A stretch of DNA of 64,000 nt from NCBI GenBank assembly GCA_030272155.1, contig CP126191.1:6594501-6658500 (forward strand), given 5' to 3'. The translations under genes were made by a program, and so were the position numbers. Source of the DNA: Tetradesmus obliquus (lineage: Eukaryota; Chlorophyta; Chlorophyceae; Sphaeropleales; Scenedesmaceae). Under the pieces are notes generated by a model. The model ran no database searches and was not told where the DNA came from. It saw nothing but the letters and a program-made list of their open reading frames with translations. This document shows, one piece after another, positions 38,042 to 50,432 of this stretch (its first letter is position 1; every line of letters starts with the position of its first letter).

Positions 38042-39286
38042 TCAGCTGGTCCACTCCTGGTGCTTCTGGAAGTTGTAGATGCTGCCCAGGGCACCTGCAG
38101 CCGCCATCACGCCAGCTGGCATGACCTTGCCTGTCTTGGCAAAGCGCAGGCCCATGGCACCTGGCGGCGGCAACGCGGCAGCAGCAGCAGCAGCACGCAC
38201 GGGAAAACATTTGCATGCTTGTTGTGTACGCAAATATGTCTCTGGCTGACAGCACACACTGCCCATGGACTGCGAGCAATGCCAAGCTTTGATGGAGCTT
38301 GCCAAGCCACGCCAAGCTTGTCTGGCGAGCATGCTGCTGGTGTTTCCGCTCCTGCAGCCTGTCTGCGCATGAAACATCTGTGTATCTTCGTCATGGAGAC
38401 GCTGCTGTTGCTGTCTTGCTTGTTGTGTGGTGTATTGCCGTACTGAAACAGACACTGTTCCTAGCGCCTGTTCCGCAGCAGCAGACTGCACAACGCAAGG
38501 TTACCTGTTAGCAGCATACTGCTGACTAGGCCGCACATGTGGCCTGTTGCTGGGTCACCAGACTGCGGGCCAGGACACACAAATTGAGCCAGAGTGAGAC
38601 AGATGGGCCAAACAAGAATGTGCAGATGCTGCACAGACATGGTGTACTGATTGTGATGGGGTGCAGTCCATGCCATCACCACCAGACTTACCCATATCTG
38701 TGCCTGATGCTTGCTGTCAGGCTGCTGCAAGGACTGGCGAGTTCATTTCAAAGTGCTGCCAGCAGTAACGAAAGCGCGCACTCACGTTAATGAGGTAGGC
38801 TGAAGCACCATAAGCTGCTCCGAACACTGCACCTGCAACCAGCTGCAGAACAGAGCAGCTTGAACAGATGACAATGTGGCGTCATGCTGTTACATTGGCA
38901 GAACGAGGGCCTGCCGGGCCGGTAGCCTTGTTTTGTAGCATCCAAACTTTGCAATGCACATGACAGTTAACATCAGCTCAGTGCGTAGTTGACGAGTACA
39001 ACAGCGCCTAAAGCGAGCCCAGCACAGGGCAGCTGTCAGCCCAGCACATGGCAGCTGCTCAGCTGAAGTGGTGTGTCCACTGGAAGAGCGTGTCGAGGCA
39101 TAGGGATGCTGCTGTCTGCAGGTTTGCTTTGTGAATTTGCACAGCATCACAAGGCATGCACACAAGACTGTGTGCCAATGTGGCACTCACTGATGGCATG
39201 CTGCGTGCTTTGACATAGCCCATCACTCCTCCAGCAGCACACAAGCCAGCAAGGGTGGCATTGATATGAGATGATCCTGTAGGCAT
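38042..39286 (-). CDS. TMEM14/FAX family small membrane protein
   Basis: Four exons join in phase: 39286-39191, 38842-38786, 38562-38505 and 38160-38042, giving 109 residues, the usual TMEM14 length. The protein has the glycine-rich helices of the family: NATLAGLCAAGGVMGYVKARSMPS, then LVAGAVFGAAYGASAYLI, GHMCGLVSSMLLTG, and the hallmark MGLRFAKTGKVMPAGVMAAAGALGS. Plant FAX proteins of this family export fatty acids across the plastid envelope; animal TMEM14C acts in mitochondria. A plastid FAX-like role is plausible, but there is no clear transit peptide, so the compartment stays open. The gene is divergent from the channel gene to its right. Confidence 0.9.
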
Positions 39287-40199
39287 ACTGGACGTGTTCA
39301 GGGCTAACGTTCACTGTGGATCAGTGGTCAGGGCAACTGAGGCACAAGGTGAGAAGCTTGAGGCAGTGACAGGTGGGTGGTCCTGTGGTTTGGTAAGAGT
39401 GAAATTGGCAGCACTGCGCATCAACAGCATACCAAGATACGCTCTGCAAAGTGCAGCATGGGAATACACACGTACCATACGCGTCAGTAGACGTGGCAGT
39501 TGTGTTAATAATTGAACCACTGTCACACCGAGAGTGGGGAGCCCGTGCGAGGAGTTGAGCGTCTAGGAAGCACTTCGAAGGAAGGCTTGTGTTGTATGGC
39601 TCAACATGCTTGACTGGCTGAAGCATCACTAGCCACACGCACTTGTAGACTGCAACACACATGAGGAAAAAGCGTCGCCGTTAAGAGCAGTAGTGTTTAA
39701 TAGTATTAGTACTATATTGCTTGGTGTTTGAAGGGAAGAGCTTTGACCAAGAAGCTGCAGAGATGCTGCAGTGTCTGGCAAACCCCAGCAGGCATGTCTT
39801 GCCCAGGAGGCTGGCAACCACGACAACACGACCTGCTTGCTGCTCGTGGTGCCGCAACAAAAGTGTTGCAGTATCAGCAGTCGCCCCTCAGATGCTGAAG
39901 CCTGGAGAGACATATGAGGACCTCAGGTGTGGCAGCCTGACACTACTGCACAGCACCGTACTGCAGGGTGCAGCACTTTGAAGATGCTGAAACAACATCA
40001 TTGCTGTGTGACGAGCACTAACCATCAGATGCTGCAGTTGCTGCTCTGTTTTCTGTAACGACATTGGCACAGCAGAAGCACTGTGCCCATGCACTTAGGA
40101 AGCAGGCGCAGCAAATGCAACCGTTGTGACCCTTGTGTTGCAACCAGCACAACTACTGAGCTGCTTTCTAATCCATTGCGTGCCTGCAGCCGCCGTCGG
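39287..40199. promoter_or_regulatory. Divergent spacer between TMEM14 and the channel gene
   Basis: About 0.9 kb that must hold the TMEM14 promoter and the promoter and first exon or exons of the channel gene. An open stretch at about 39,721-39,945 ending before a GT could be an upstream coding exon, but I cannot confirm its start or phase. No other feature is seen. Confidence 0.35.
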
Positions 40200-43100
40200 C
40201 TGAGGTTTGGTGACAAGCCTCACGTGCGGCCCCTCCCAGGACGCCTGCTGTCCCCACTGCCGCCAGCAGCACCCCCGCCGCTCCCGCAGCAGCAGCAGAA
40301 GCAGCAGGAGGCAGGCCTCACTGGCCTTGTCACCCGCCTGCTGCAGCGCTGGCACCAGGTCAGCCGCCGCTTGCAGGACAACTGGGGCCGCTTGCTGTAC
40401 GACTACTTCAACTGGCGCCAGGACAACACCGCCAAGGACCTGCTGCTCATCTTTGCGCTCTTCTTCTCCTTTGTGATGCTGGGCAGCTGCACGCACCGCT
40501 GGGTGATAGACAACCCGGACGAGCGGGGCATGGGCGGCCTGTGGAATGACGTGTACCAGGCAAGTGCTTGCAGGATGAGGCGCTGCAGGCCCTGCTGCCG
40601 CTGCACATATGCACCACAGCATCTGGTAGTGCACGACACTTGCACAGCGCTTCATCCAAGATGCATGATGAGTCTGTGATTGTTCAGGCAACGCGCTGCA
40701 CGTCTTCGCGTTTATGCACATGCATCAGCAACGACGTGTAACATGCCTCACCTCCTGCAGGTGTGCCAGTGGGTGTTTGGCCAGGAGTTCCCCGGGCCTG
40801 AGTCGCCCGTGTCGCAGCAGGCGTTTGCTGTGGTCACGGCCATGGTGGGGCTGTGCGCGTTTGCGCTGGTGCTGGCGCTGGTGGAGCAGGTGGTGCTGGA
40901 GGGCATGGAGGCCAACGTGAAGCGGGGCAGCAGCGTGTACGAGTCGGGGCACGTGAGTGGCTGAGCAGTTGATTGTTTGTGTTTGTGTTGCTGGAGCCTG
41001 GTGGGGCTGTAAGGAGGCAGCTGGGTGGCATGCACTGGCCAGCAGCTGCCTTGCTGCTGGTGCTGCACAGGGCAGCTCCGCCGTGCAACCTTTAACATTT
41101 GGCTTGCTGCACAACAAAGGTGCGGACATCTGTACTGTGTGTTCTGGCTATCATGGCGTCAACACATATGCCTGTGCGCGCTGCCTGGTCCTGCCCTGCC
41201 ACCCGCCTGCTGCAGCACCTCATCCTGGGCTGGTGTGTGAGCCAGCGCGACCTGGAGGTGGTGCGCAAGATGCTGCAGCAGATCTGCGTGGCGTACGCGC
41301 CAGAGGGAGGCACCAAGGTGCGGCGCGGCGGCAGCAGTGGCAGCAGCAGCAGCTGTGATTACTTCAGCTCCAGGCGGAGGATGCAAGCAACACGTTGGGG
41401 CTGCAGGAAGTACTGTGTGATAGCGTGCCATACTGCTGCGTTGTTGGTACGGTCATAAAAAACATAGTAGCTGCAGCCAGCTGCTGATTGCAGCTGCTGC
41501 CGCTGCTGTCACCGCTGGTCGCAGGTGGTGGTGCTGACTCAGCGCAGCAAGCTGGAGATGGAGGGCATCTTCTGGCGCTGCCTGCCTGCCGACAAGCGCT
41601 ATGGCACGTGCCTCATCTTCAGGCAGGGCTCGCCGCTGGTGCCGTCAGGTGCGAGCGCGAGGTGCATGCATGCGGCACGGTGCGCAAGACATGTGCAGCA
41701 GCTGTGTCAGCAAGAGCGAGTGTGAACAACAGGCTGGGGTGATGTGTCACCAGCTGGCTCTGTGGGGAAGAGGCTACAGGGCAGATGCCTATCCTGCTGC
41801 TGGTTGTGGTGCTGCTGCAGACCTGAAGGTGGTGGGCGCCAACCGTGCTGCGTCCACGGTCATTGTCAGCGACCAGAGCAGGAACGCAGCAGAGGCAGAT
41901 GCACAGGCGGTCAGGTGCGGCTTGCTGCATCTGCGCAGCTTGAGCTCTGGTGTGCAGCTGCAGGCACCACCTCGCTTGTGAGCAGGGGGAGCTTGCTTGC
42001 TGCACAGCTCAGGCAGCACGCATGCGCTGTAGTGTGTGTCACCCAATGAACTGGCGCGCTTTGCCAATGCCTTTTGCTGTTTGTAGCGCCTGTCATGCCT
42101 CTGACAGCTGCTGCTGCCTGCTGTGGTGTACCACTACACACTTGCAGGTGTGCCATCCTGCTGGATGAGCTGGGCATGGAGTGCTCAGCAGAGCGGGATG
42201 CAGCCTTCGCCAAGAAGCGCAGCAGCAGCAGCAGCAGCAGCAGTGAGGCACCTGCGCCCGCTCTGTCGCCGTATGACGAGGCGGCGACGTGCGGCTGTCA
42301 GGTGCTGGACCTGTCTGTGGTGGGGCGGCAGGTGGTGGTGGAGCTGAAGACCAGAAACGCGCTGCCGCTGCTCAAGTACGCCTGCAGCAACAGGACGGTG
42401 GCGCTGCCCACCAGCCAGCTGAACGCGCAGCGGGTGAGCCCACCATGCAGCACGTGGCACAACACATGCACTGCAATGGCTTGAGCCCACCATGCAGCAC
42501 GTGGCACAACACATGCACTGCAATGGCTCAGGCGGTGCGGTGCTGCTCAAGGCATGTTCCTGAACTCCCTGCCTGCTGCCTGCCTGCCTGCCTGTGCACC
42601 TGCTGCAGCTGGCCAAGATGGTGAAGCGTCCTGTGATCAGCATTGTCAGCCAGCAGTTGTTCAACTTTGAGAACAGGGTCAGCGTCTTCGTGCACTACTA
42701 CCCGCACCGTGAGTAGCGCAGCAATGCTGCCAGCCTGGCAGCCTGGCGTGCGTGTGCATTTTACGGTTCATCCCCTTATGCGCTGATGTGCTTCGTTGTG
42801 AGTATCACCTGGCAAACTGATGTGCTGGCGCGCTGCTGTGCCTGTGCAGTGGTGGGCCACCGCTTTGGCGAGCTGGCGTACCTGTTCCCAGACGGCATCG
42901 TGATGGGCCTCGTGGACAGGATCAGCGGCAAGGCACGGTGCGCAACAACAGTGTCTGAGCAGCACGACCTGTATTTGTGCATCCTGCAACGTCTGCCAAG
43001 CTGCATCACTGCATCTGACAGACCGGATCCACACCTGCTACAGTACAATGGTACTGCTCCAGGTTGTATGCTGCCTTGTTGTTGCATCTGCACGATGTGG

Positions 43101-46100
43101 TCTGCAACTTCATTTGAAAGCTGTGCATTGTGGCCGCATACATGCATGCGCGCAGGATGGCCCCCTCCCAGGACTATGTGGTGCTGGGCAGCCAGGCGCT
43201 TGTGATCTGCAGGCCCACAAGCATACGCAGCCACGCCTACCACCCGCTGGCGCAGCCGCCCAACGTGGCCCAGATGCTGCACAGCTACAGCAACACCGTG
43301 CTGGACTGGGAGCGGCAGCCGGGCAGGGTGGTGCACGGCACGGCGCAGCTGGCGACGCCTGCGCTGGCGGCAGCAGCGGCTGCCTCTATGCACTCGCATG
43401 ATGCCACCAGTGTCAGCCATGAGTGGCTGCCAGCGATGGAGGACTGGAGCAAGGCGGGGCTGAGCCAGGTGGAGGCGCTGCGGAGGCAGGTGGAGGCGGG
43501 CGGCAGCAGCAGCAATGACAGTGGCAGCAGCAAGGCACCGCAGCTGCAGAACAACATTGTGAGCGTGTCGCAGCTGGTGGCAGCCAGCAGTTTGGTAGCG
43601 GCCAGCCACGCCATGGATAAGAGCAAAGCAGCTGTGGCTGCTGTGCCTGCTGGTGCTGCAGCGCACGGCCGCGCCACTGGCGCTGCTAGCACTGCTGCAG
43701 GTGGCAGCAGCACGGCGCTGCTGCCACGGCAGCACTGGCTGAGTGGAGTGAGTGGCCCGCGCTGTGAGTGGCCTGGCTCAGTCAACTGTGATGCTAGCAA
43801 CAGCAGCAGCGGCCGCAGCACCCCAGCAGGCCTGCGCACGACAGACTGGCCTGTGCTGTCAGGCGTGCGCGCACCGCACAAAGCTACTGGGGCGCTTTGG
43901 CCTCGGTTCAGCATGCCAGGCATCAGCAGCGCTGCAAGCAGCAAGCGGCCAGTGGGTGGCAGCGGGGCCATGGGGCTGGGCAGCAGCAATGCCGGGGCGC
44001 TGGCCATGCCTGTTGCGCGCAGTGCTGACCCCCTGGCTGAGGCTTTTGCAACAGCGCAGGCGACGCTGATGGTGCCGTCAGAGTACCTACAGGTGTGTAC
44101 GTTTCGAGTCCTGCCGATCACCTGGCTTGCTGCCTGCCTGGTGGGCGCTTGATGACAGTTGGTGTTGAGGGACGCAGCAGCATCACCACTTGCAGCTTTT
44201 GCCATACGCACAGCTGCCCATCTCTGGTCCGCATTACGTGTGTTTCCTGTAAGCTTGGCACCACATAGCAGCTGCTTACGCGTACGCAACGCCTCATTTG
44301 TTGTGCCGGCCAACACACCCACCCACCCACAGGTTGACGAGGGCCCTGAGCGCGTGCTGGTGCTGGGCTGGGGCCCCAAGTGCCTCATGGCGGACCTCAT
44401 TAAGGAGCTGGACCACGGGCTCAGCCCGCTGCCCGCAGGCAGCGAGGTGGTGTTCGCAAACACGCACAACCCCGACGATACGCTGGGCGCGGTGCTGCAG
44501 AACACCACCCTGGACTACATCAAGGTGCGGCACGGCGCTGCGCGGAAGGCTTTTTGTACGGCTGCATGGTGCTGCTGCTAAGCCCGTCCCTAGCATGCAG
44601 CAAGTGCGATGTGCATGGCTACAACATGCTCACCACTCCTTTCAAACTGTGTTGCACGTGCGCAGGTGCACCACGTGAACGCCAATCCGCTGCAGCGCAG
44701 CAGCCTGGCCGCCAAGCTGGACATGTCCACCTTCCGCTGCGCACTGGTGCTGTGCGATGAGCTGTGGGTGGACCCTGACAGCTACGATGGCAATGGCATT
44801 GACTCCCTGGACGAGCCCAGCGTGCTGCGCCTGGACAGCCTGGTCATGGTCACGCAGCTCAACGTGCGCAAGCTGCTGGAGGACAGCAGGCTGCCACCCA
44901 TCAGTGAGTGGACAGGGGTGGGGCTATGAGGCTGTGGTTAAAGTACAGCTTGCAGCGCTGAAATCAGCGTCAGCCGCTGCCACTGGCATTGCTACAAGCC
45001 GCCGCAAGTCATGCCTGCATGGCCGGCGACTGACTTGTGCTGGTGCCTGTCTGCCTTGATGGCTGCCTTGCTGGCTCGCTGCAGACATCATCTGCCAGAA
45101 GGTGGCCACTGAGGGGCTGACGCGCTTTGAGGACCGCAACAGGCTGCCGCTGGGCATCAGCGTCAACCTCAACAGCTTCTCCGCCAAGATGCTGGCACAG
45201 GTGCGGCGCAGCGGCAGCAGCGCAGCGGCCAGCTTCATGCATTGCGCCAGTTGCTGCAACAGTGTTGCAATACTGCGCCAACACGGCAGTGATCACTGCG
45301 GCATGCTTTGAGCATGTTCCAGAACGGATTGCATGCGCACGATGTACCTACATGACAGGAGACCTCCTGGTACGTGAGTTGTCAGACGCGTACGTGTTGT
45401 TGCTTCAGGCAAGCACAGCGCTCAACAACAGGATGCAAACGGCTGCTGTGGCCTGCTGATGTGCGCTGCAGCTCGCGGTGAACCCGCTGATGCTGTACCC
45501 GGTCACGCGGCTGGGCGAGGACGCGCAGCTGACCATCGTGGACTCCTCCGCATATGCCGGGCTGCACGAGGCCATCAACTTCTGGCAGCTGGTGGCGCGC
45601 TGCCAGGCGGTGGGCGACGTGCTGCTGGGCTACTACGCCATCCCCGACCACCTGGACGAGCCGCTCCACACAGTGGTGGACCCTGTAGGCATGGAGGTGC
45701 GTGAGTTGAGTGGTGCTGGGCCTGCACGGCTGCATGGCTGGTGCTGCAGCTCGGCTTAGGCCATTGCAGCATGGTGCTGTGGTTGGGGTTTGGAGTGTAG
45801 GGGAGTGGCGCGTGGGGCTGCTGCAGGGTGAAAGTGGCTGCTGCGCAGCTGCCGTGCCTGCCATGAGCCCTGTTACAGACCGAGGTGACCGGTTTGTCTC
45901 TGTGTCAACAGGTGCGACTTGCTGAGTCATAATCTGCGCCGCTGTCTGTGCCACTGCCTGCTCCTGCAGGAGCGCTGCCAGCCGCGCGTGTGGAACAGCG
46001 GCGACGGGCACCTCAAGTTCATCGTGCTGCGCGGCATGGCGGCGCACCCGCACGTGGCCACCACGGGCAGCCACGACGACAAGGAGCTGGAGACCACGCA

Positions 46101-46251
46101 GCGTGCACAATGGGTGGCGGGCAGGGCCGGCAGCAGGTCGGGTGGCAGCGCCGGCAGCTGCGGCAGCGCTGGCAGCGCAGGCAGCAGCGCGAGCAGTGCC
46201 AGCAGTACGAGCAGCACAGGTAGCAGTGCAGGCAGTCTGAGTGATGTGTGA
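40200..46251 (+). CDS. CASTOR/POLLUX (DMI1/SYM8)-type ion channel
   Basis: About fifteen exons; the first I can place starts near 40200 and the true start is not found. Early on is a hydrophobic segment (DLLLIFALFFSFVMLG), then a pore-like loop, then FAVVTAMVGLCAFALVLALVEQVV leading into the linker and first RCK-like Rossmann domain: ESGHHLILGWCVSQRDLE, VVVLTQRSKLEME, CLIFRQGSPLVPSDLKVVGA and STVIVSDQ. The CASTOR/POLLUX core follows (AQRLAKMVKRPVISIVSQQLFNFE, GHRFGELAYLFPDGIVMGLVD, YVVLGSQALVICRP). After a Ser/Ala/Gly-rich insert (43,300-44,090) comes a second domain: ERVLVLGWGPKCLMADLIKEL, HHVNANPLQ, ALVLCDELW. It ends in a Ser/Gly-rich tail. Plant members are nuclear-envelope or plastid cation channels. 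The ADAGNHA-like filter of CASTOR/POLLUX is not visible. The intron 40560-40760 has a GC donor. Confidence 0.85.
42435..42528 (+). repeat. 47-bp tandem duplication at an intron start
   Basis: Two nearly identical 47-bp copies (42435-42481 and 42482-42528) begin TGAGCCCACCATGCAGCACG. The first copy starts inside the 5' splice site; the second lacks the GT, so only one donor is usable. It lies within the channel gene. Confidence 0.85.
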
Positions 46252-48671
46252 CCGGAACCAAACAAGTTCAACAGATATGCGTAATGATTTTAATGCTTGC
46301 CTTTGGCATGCATGCGAGTGTTTCTTCCTCTGTGTTCATTTTCATGCACTTTGAATGAGAGGTGTTGCGGACAAAACCAGTGACGCGCTGCGAGGCAGCA
46401 CCAGCAGCATGCACGTCTGGGGAGTGGGCGTTGCTGCTGCAACTGCAAGAGAAGTGTGCATAAACCAGCTGCCTGCTTCAAAGCACAGCAGCCTGTGCCT
46501 ACTGGCACAGCTATCAGGGAGCTGCTCCCGAAGTGTTTGTGCCTGCATTGCAGGCAGTCCTGCCTTTCTTGACCCGGGGATGTTGGTTGGAGCATAGCAA
46601 GGCAGAGGGATCTGTCAATGTATTGGTTGCTGCAGGAATCATTCACTGTGGTGATGTTGGTTCCTTGAAGCAGTGGTATTTTGCATGTGTGGCTTGTACA
46701 ATACCAGTGCACTGCTGCAGAGTCTGCGGCAGACCACTCACAGTCATGCATGATCCAGATATTGTTGTTCGGTGAGCGCAGACCTGTAGCTACCTCCACC
46801 CGCCCCGTCTGCTGTTTGGTTTTTGGATAATGCTGAAAAGGTACCAGACCTTCGTGATTGTATTGATGAGCAGTTTTGTGGAACAAGCATCAGGTCTATG
46901 TGGTGGGGTGAAGTCTTGTATGGTTTCATGGTGTTGGGTCTTGGCATTTTTGTTGCAGCTACAGGAACTTCAAATGTCTGTGCGTGCATTCCGCCAGCCC
47001 TGTACACATGTGGCTACTTTGACACACGAGCAGGCATCCCTCTGTCAGTAGTTACTGTTCTGCAGCGATACTTTTTTTTGCGTCAGCAACAGAATGTGAG
47101 CCGCCCAGCTGCTGCATTCAGCAGGTATGACATGGATGCGCTGATGCCTCGCAGGTCAATGCATGGTGTGTCAGGGCAGCTGGCTGCTTACAGCTTCAGC
47201 AGCGCAGGGTTGCGCCTGCCATTGATCTGCACAGCGCTAGCTTGATGGCCTGCCAATTGCTAGGCGGGCGTGTGACCCAGACAACAAAAGAGGCTGCGTA
47301 TCATGCAACCATTTGATGATTGCAGCAGATTGTGGTGTTGCAGTATTGTGTGGGTGCAGTCGCAGTCTTCACATGCTGGCCAGACGGCATTGAGGCAAGC
47401 AGCACATGCTGCAAAACACCCAGCAAGCTTGTGCTAGGGCAGTGGACAGCTGTAGTCGCCATCTTGTGGTAGCCATCATTTACCCGTAACAACTTGAAGC
47501 TGCAGCTGCAGCCACAGCTGTGGCTGGCCATATATTGGGCCTTATATTGGGCCTGGGTGCTACGTCTTTACAGGGCAGTGCTGCAGCAGCATGTCTGGCC
47601 TTGCAGCGCGCAGGCTTCACTTGGGCTGCAAGCATACTGCATGGTCGTGTGGCACAGCCCGAGCTCAACTGTGAGCTGTTTTGCCTCACTAGCTATTGCT
47701 GCAGCTGCAACAGCCTGGCCCAACTATGTTGTGACAGCGTCCCTGCAGGATCCCGGGCTTGCAGCGCATGCAGTTGGCTGGATCAATGTGCTTTGCACTT
47801 CAGCATGAGCAGGATTCCAGCGGAGCAGCAAGATCCTGATAGCCACTATGTTTGCGGTGCAGGCTACGCCTTTGCCGGCACAGCAAGCAGTTCAGCCAGC
47901 AAATGCTTGGTGCTTGCCAAGGCAAATGTAGACGGGCACGCCCGGCCCATCATGATGCATGGGCCCGTATGGGCATGAAGCCCGGGCGAGCTGGGGACCA
48001 GAGAATTACAAGCAGTTGCTGTCTGGTGCAAGCCAGTCAATGCAGGCTCACTCCCTGCTCCAGTGTCTGTGTGAAAGTACAAAACCACCGCCGGCTGCCA
48101 CCAGCATGATGACAGTGCAGCTGCGCAGTTGGACAGCGCCGGCATTCAATGCCTAGTTGTGGGGGTGGATTGTTGCTGCAACGCAAACGTGTGCTGGAGC
48201 ACACAGAATCAGGTGGTCATGGTATTGGCAATATGTATCAGAGCCACAGTAAGTTGAGGAACACAACGCCTGCCAGGTACAGCCACAAGATTCCACTCAT
48301 TATAGGCCTTCCAGGCAAAGGGGCCCCACCCTGGACTTGCAAGGGTCACTGGTGACTGAACTTGTCAGTTCTCACAGGGGCCAGGACTTGTGTACCGCAC
48401 TAAGCAAGAACACCGCCGCAATTAGCAGCTCATCGCATAGTTGTGCAGCGTTAATGCACAAACACACTGACAGCTCCACTCAAAGGATCATCTGTCTGGT
48501 ACGTGTGGAGTCTGCAATGACGCTATGGCAGGCTTTGCCAAAACGGTTCCATGATGCACGAGTGACACCTCAGAACAACTGACTGGTCACCTTGGCAACG
48601 CCATCCCAGCAGATCACATTAAGGCAATCTCCCCAACTCTCTGCTATGAAAGTGTGCAGCCAGCACGAGGA
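46252..48671. other. Spacer between the channel gene and the beta-helix ORF
   Basis: About 2.4 kb with no supported gene. Open frames of up to about 150 codons occur at 46,823-47,245 and 47,520-47,978 on the plus strand, but they lack ATG context, domains and splice logic. Composition is more even than in the coding parts. The 3' ends of both neighbours must lie here. Confidence 0.4.
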
Positions 48672-50192
48672 TCACGTGCACTTGCATGCAGCTACTGACC
48701 ATTCGCCGGGCGATGGGCATGAGCAGTCGTTGTCTGTGCAGTTGCTGCCACACACGTCCCCCCCAATGGTGTAAGCCCCAATGGATCGCTTGCGTGCACC
48801 GTTGCAGGTGAAGCTGGTGTCAGTGGCATTCCTCCGCGGATTTGATGCTGGCAATGCTGTGAATGTGACTATGTCACAGCTGGTGCTGCCAGGTGGAGAG
48901 TGGTTGTTGCCAAAGTTGTGACCCGGCCCAACAAAGTCAACCTGGCTGTCAGCAATAGCCAGCGCCGCCAGGCAGGTGCCAGTGAAGCCGTAACTGACGT
49001 CGGTATACATGGAAAATTCTGTAAGGTTGGATGCGCTGTTGTTCTGCACACAAGAAGACGTGCTGTTCCACAGTACAACAGACCTAACGCCCCACGGCGG
49101 TGGGTGAATACGTAAATCCTCCCAAAACGGGGCCGGGCCCATAGCGTACATGCAGCCGCCCTGACGCGCTGCAACGTTGTCCCGGCACAACAGGCTGCCG
49201 CCTGACACCTTCAACAACGAGCCAGCCAGAAAAAGCCCGCCGCCTAGGGGAGCCTCGTTGCCAACAACGTCCAAGCCACTTTTGAACACGATCGAGCTGT
49301 TACTCGCGCTCACTGCCCCACCAGTCCCTAGCGCCGGTGTGAACGCAACTGCGCTGTTGTTATGAAACCCCACACGCTTATCAGCGACAATCCTGCAGCT
49401 CCATGTGCTCCAGGCACCGCCGCCCACATCAAAGTCGTCGAAGCCCCATATAAACATCCTTGAAGTAAGGGCTTGGTTGCGAGCGTTATTGGAGAACTGT
49501 GCACGGCCCCTGAAGCGGACGTCACTCCCATAACAATGCAAGACAGGCGCACCCGTTGTGCACACGTTGTTGTTTGCCGTCACTGTGCTACGGAAGTCCA
49601 GTGAAGACCCCCACGCTGAGATGCATGCTGTGTTGAGCTCAGTGGCTGGTGCAGGTACGGCTTGGGATGGCCTCTTGTCTTGAGCACAAACAAAGCTGCT
49701 GTGGAAAGTCGCACGTGCATTTTGGAATGCCAGCACTGCAGCCGCAGGGTGAGGACCTGGAGAGGATGAATCTGTGGGGACATATATCTGGTTGTTGATT
49801 GCTGTGACTGGCCCCATGAATTGGGCTGTACCTCGCACCACCGCAACAGCATCCTGCATGTGCCCAGTGATGGTGGTTGGGCCCTTCACCAGCAGTGTTG
49901 TGTGCCTGGCGTGCATAGCCGCACCCTGGATTGGAATCCATACCGGTACCTCGCCCGACATGTTGTAGGACGTGGAATAGTTAATCGCTTTCGAGTTGCC
50001 TTGCAGCACCAGTGGCCCGTCAAACGTGACTGCGAGCGGGCCACCAATGATTGCTTCTGTACAATCTTTATACCAATCCCACCAACAGCCGCCTCCCCCC
50101 CTGCAAGGGTGTGCACAGTTTGCAGGCTCAGTTTGAGGCAGGACTATCACTGTCTGGTGCCAGCTCCGTACATTATGGTTTCCTGCGTGCAC
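48672..50192 (-). CDS. Right-handed beta-helix / Pmp-like surface protein, 3' part
   Basis: An open frame of about 506 codons without introns. It has no ATG at its upstream end, and a good splice acceptor (pyrimidine-rich, ending TTGCAG) occurs near 50,100, so earlier exons probably exist. The protein is rich in Asn, Ser, Gly and Thr, with repeated GGAV/GGGLF and FxNN motifs (HNNSAVAFTPALGTGGAVSA, NEAPLGGGLFLAGSL). That is the pattern of polymorphic-membrane-protein repeats folding as a parallel beta-helix. Many NxS/T sites and a Cys-rich end (DVCGSNCTDNDCSCPSPGEW) point to a secreted or cell-surface glycoprotein. Similar proteins are frequent in algae; a precise function cannot be given. It sits immediately beside the virus-like element, so it could be a host gene cut by the insertion or, less likely, element cargo. 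Confidence 0.55.
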   Translation of the reverse strand: MHAGNHNVRSWHQTVIVLPQTEPANCAHPCRGGGGCWWDWYKDCTEAIIGGPLAVTFDGPLVLQGNSKAINYSTSYNMSGEVPVWIPIQGAAMHARHTTLLVKGPTTITGHMQDAVAVVRGTAQFMGPVTAINNQIYVPTDSSSPGPHPAAAVLAFQNARATFHSSFVCAQDKRPSQAVPAPATELNTACISAWGSSLDFRSTVTANNNVCTTGAPVLHCYGSDVRFRGRAQFSNNARNQALTSRMFIWGFDDFDVGGGAWSTWSCRIVADKRVGFHNNSAVAFTPALGTGGAVSASNSSIVFKSGLDVVGNEAPLGGGLFLAGSLLKVSGGSLLCRDNVAARQGGCMYAMGPAPFWEDLRIHPPPWGVRSVVLWNSTSSCVQNNSASNLTEFSMYTDVSYGFTGTCLAALAIADSQVDFVGPGHNFGNNHSPPGSTSCDIVTFTALPASNPRRNATDTSFTCNGARKRSIGAYTIGGDVCGSNCTDNDCSCPSPGEWSVAACKCT

Positions 50193-50269
50193 GCTGCATG
50201 CATGTATGTCAAGCAGGTTTTTTTAATTTCAAGTCAAGTCGACCTGAATGCAAAAAAGATCACGTTTAC

Positions 50270-50432
50270 GGGCTAAAACTGTGTGAAAATTCAACGGACC
50301 AACGTGATTTTTGAATTCCCAGGCCAGCCCGGAAGGCAGTTCTCGTGGACAGAATTTTGAATCATCACGTCTAGGGCTAAAACTGTGTGGAAGTTCAATG
50401 TGAACTGTTTGAAAGTTCAACGGACCAACGTG
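50270..50432. repeat. Duplicated motifs GGGCTAAAACTGTGTG and TTCAACGGACCAACGTG
   Basis: GGGCTAAAACTGTGTG occurs at 50270 and 50374 (spacing 104). TTCAACGGACCAACGTG occurs at 50290-50306 and 50416-50432. The copies are exact, while the sequence between them differs. They directly precede the 75-bp array. Confidence 0.85.

Noticed and set aside
43285-44508. Minus-strand open frame of about 407 codons
   Set aside because: Antisense shadow of the Ser/Ala/Gly-rich insert of the channel gene; no independent start context or domain.
46823-47978. Two plus-strand open frames of 140-150 codons
   Set aside because: One starts at TTG, neither has a recognisable domain, and the frames are not joined by credible splice sites.
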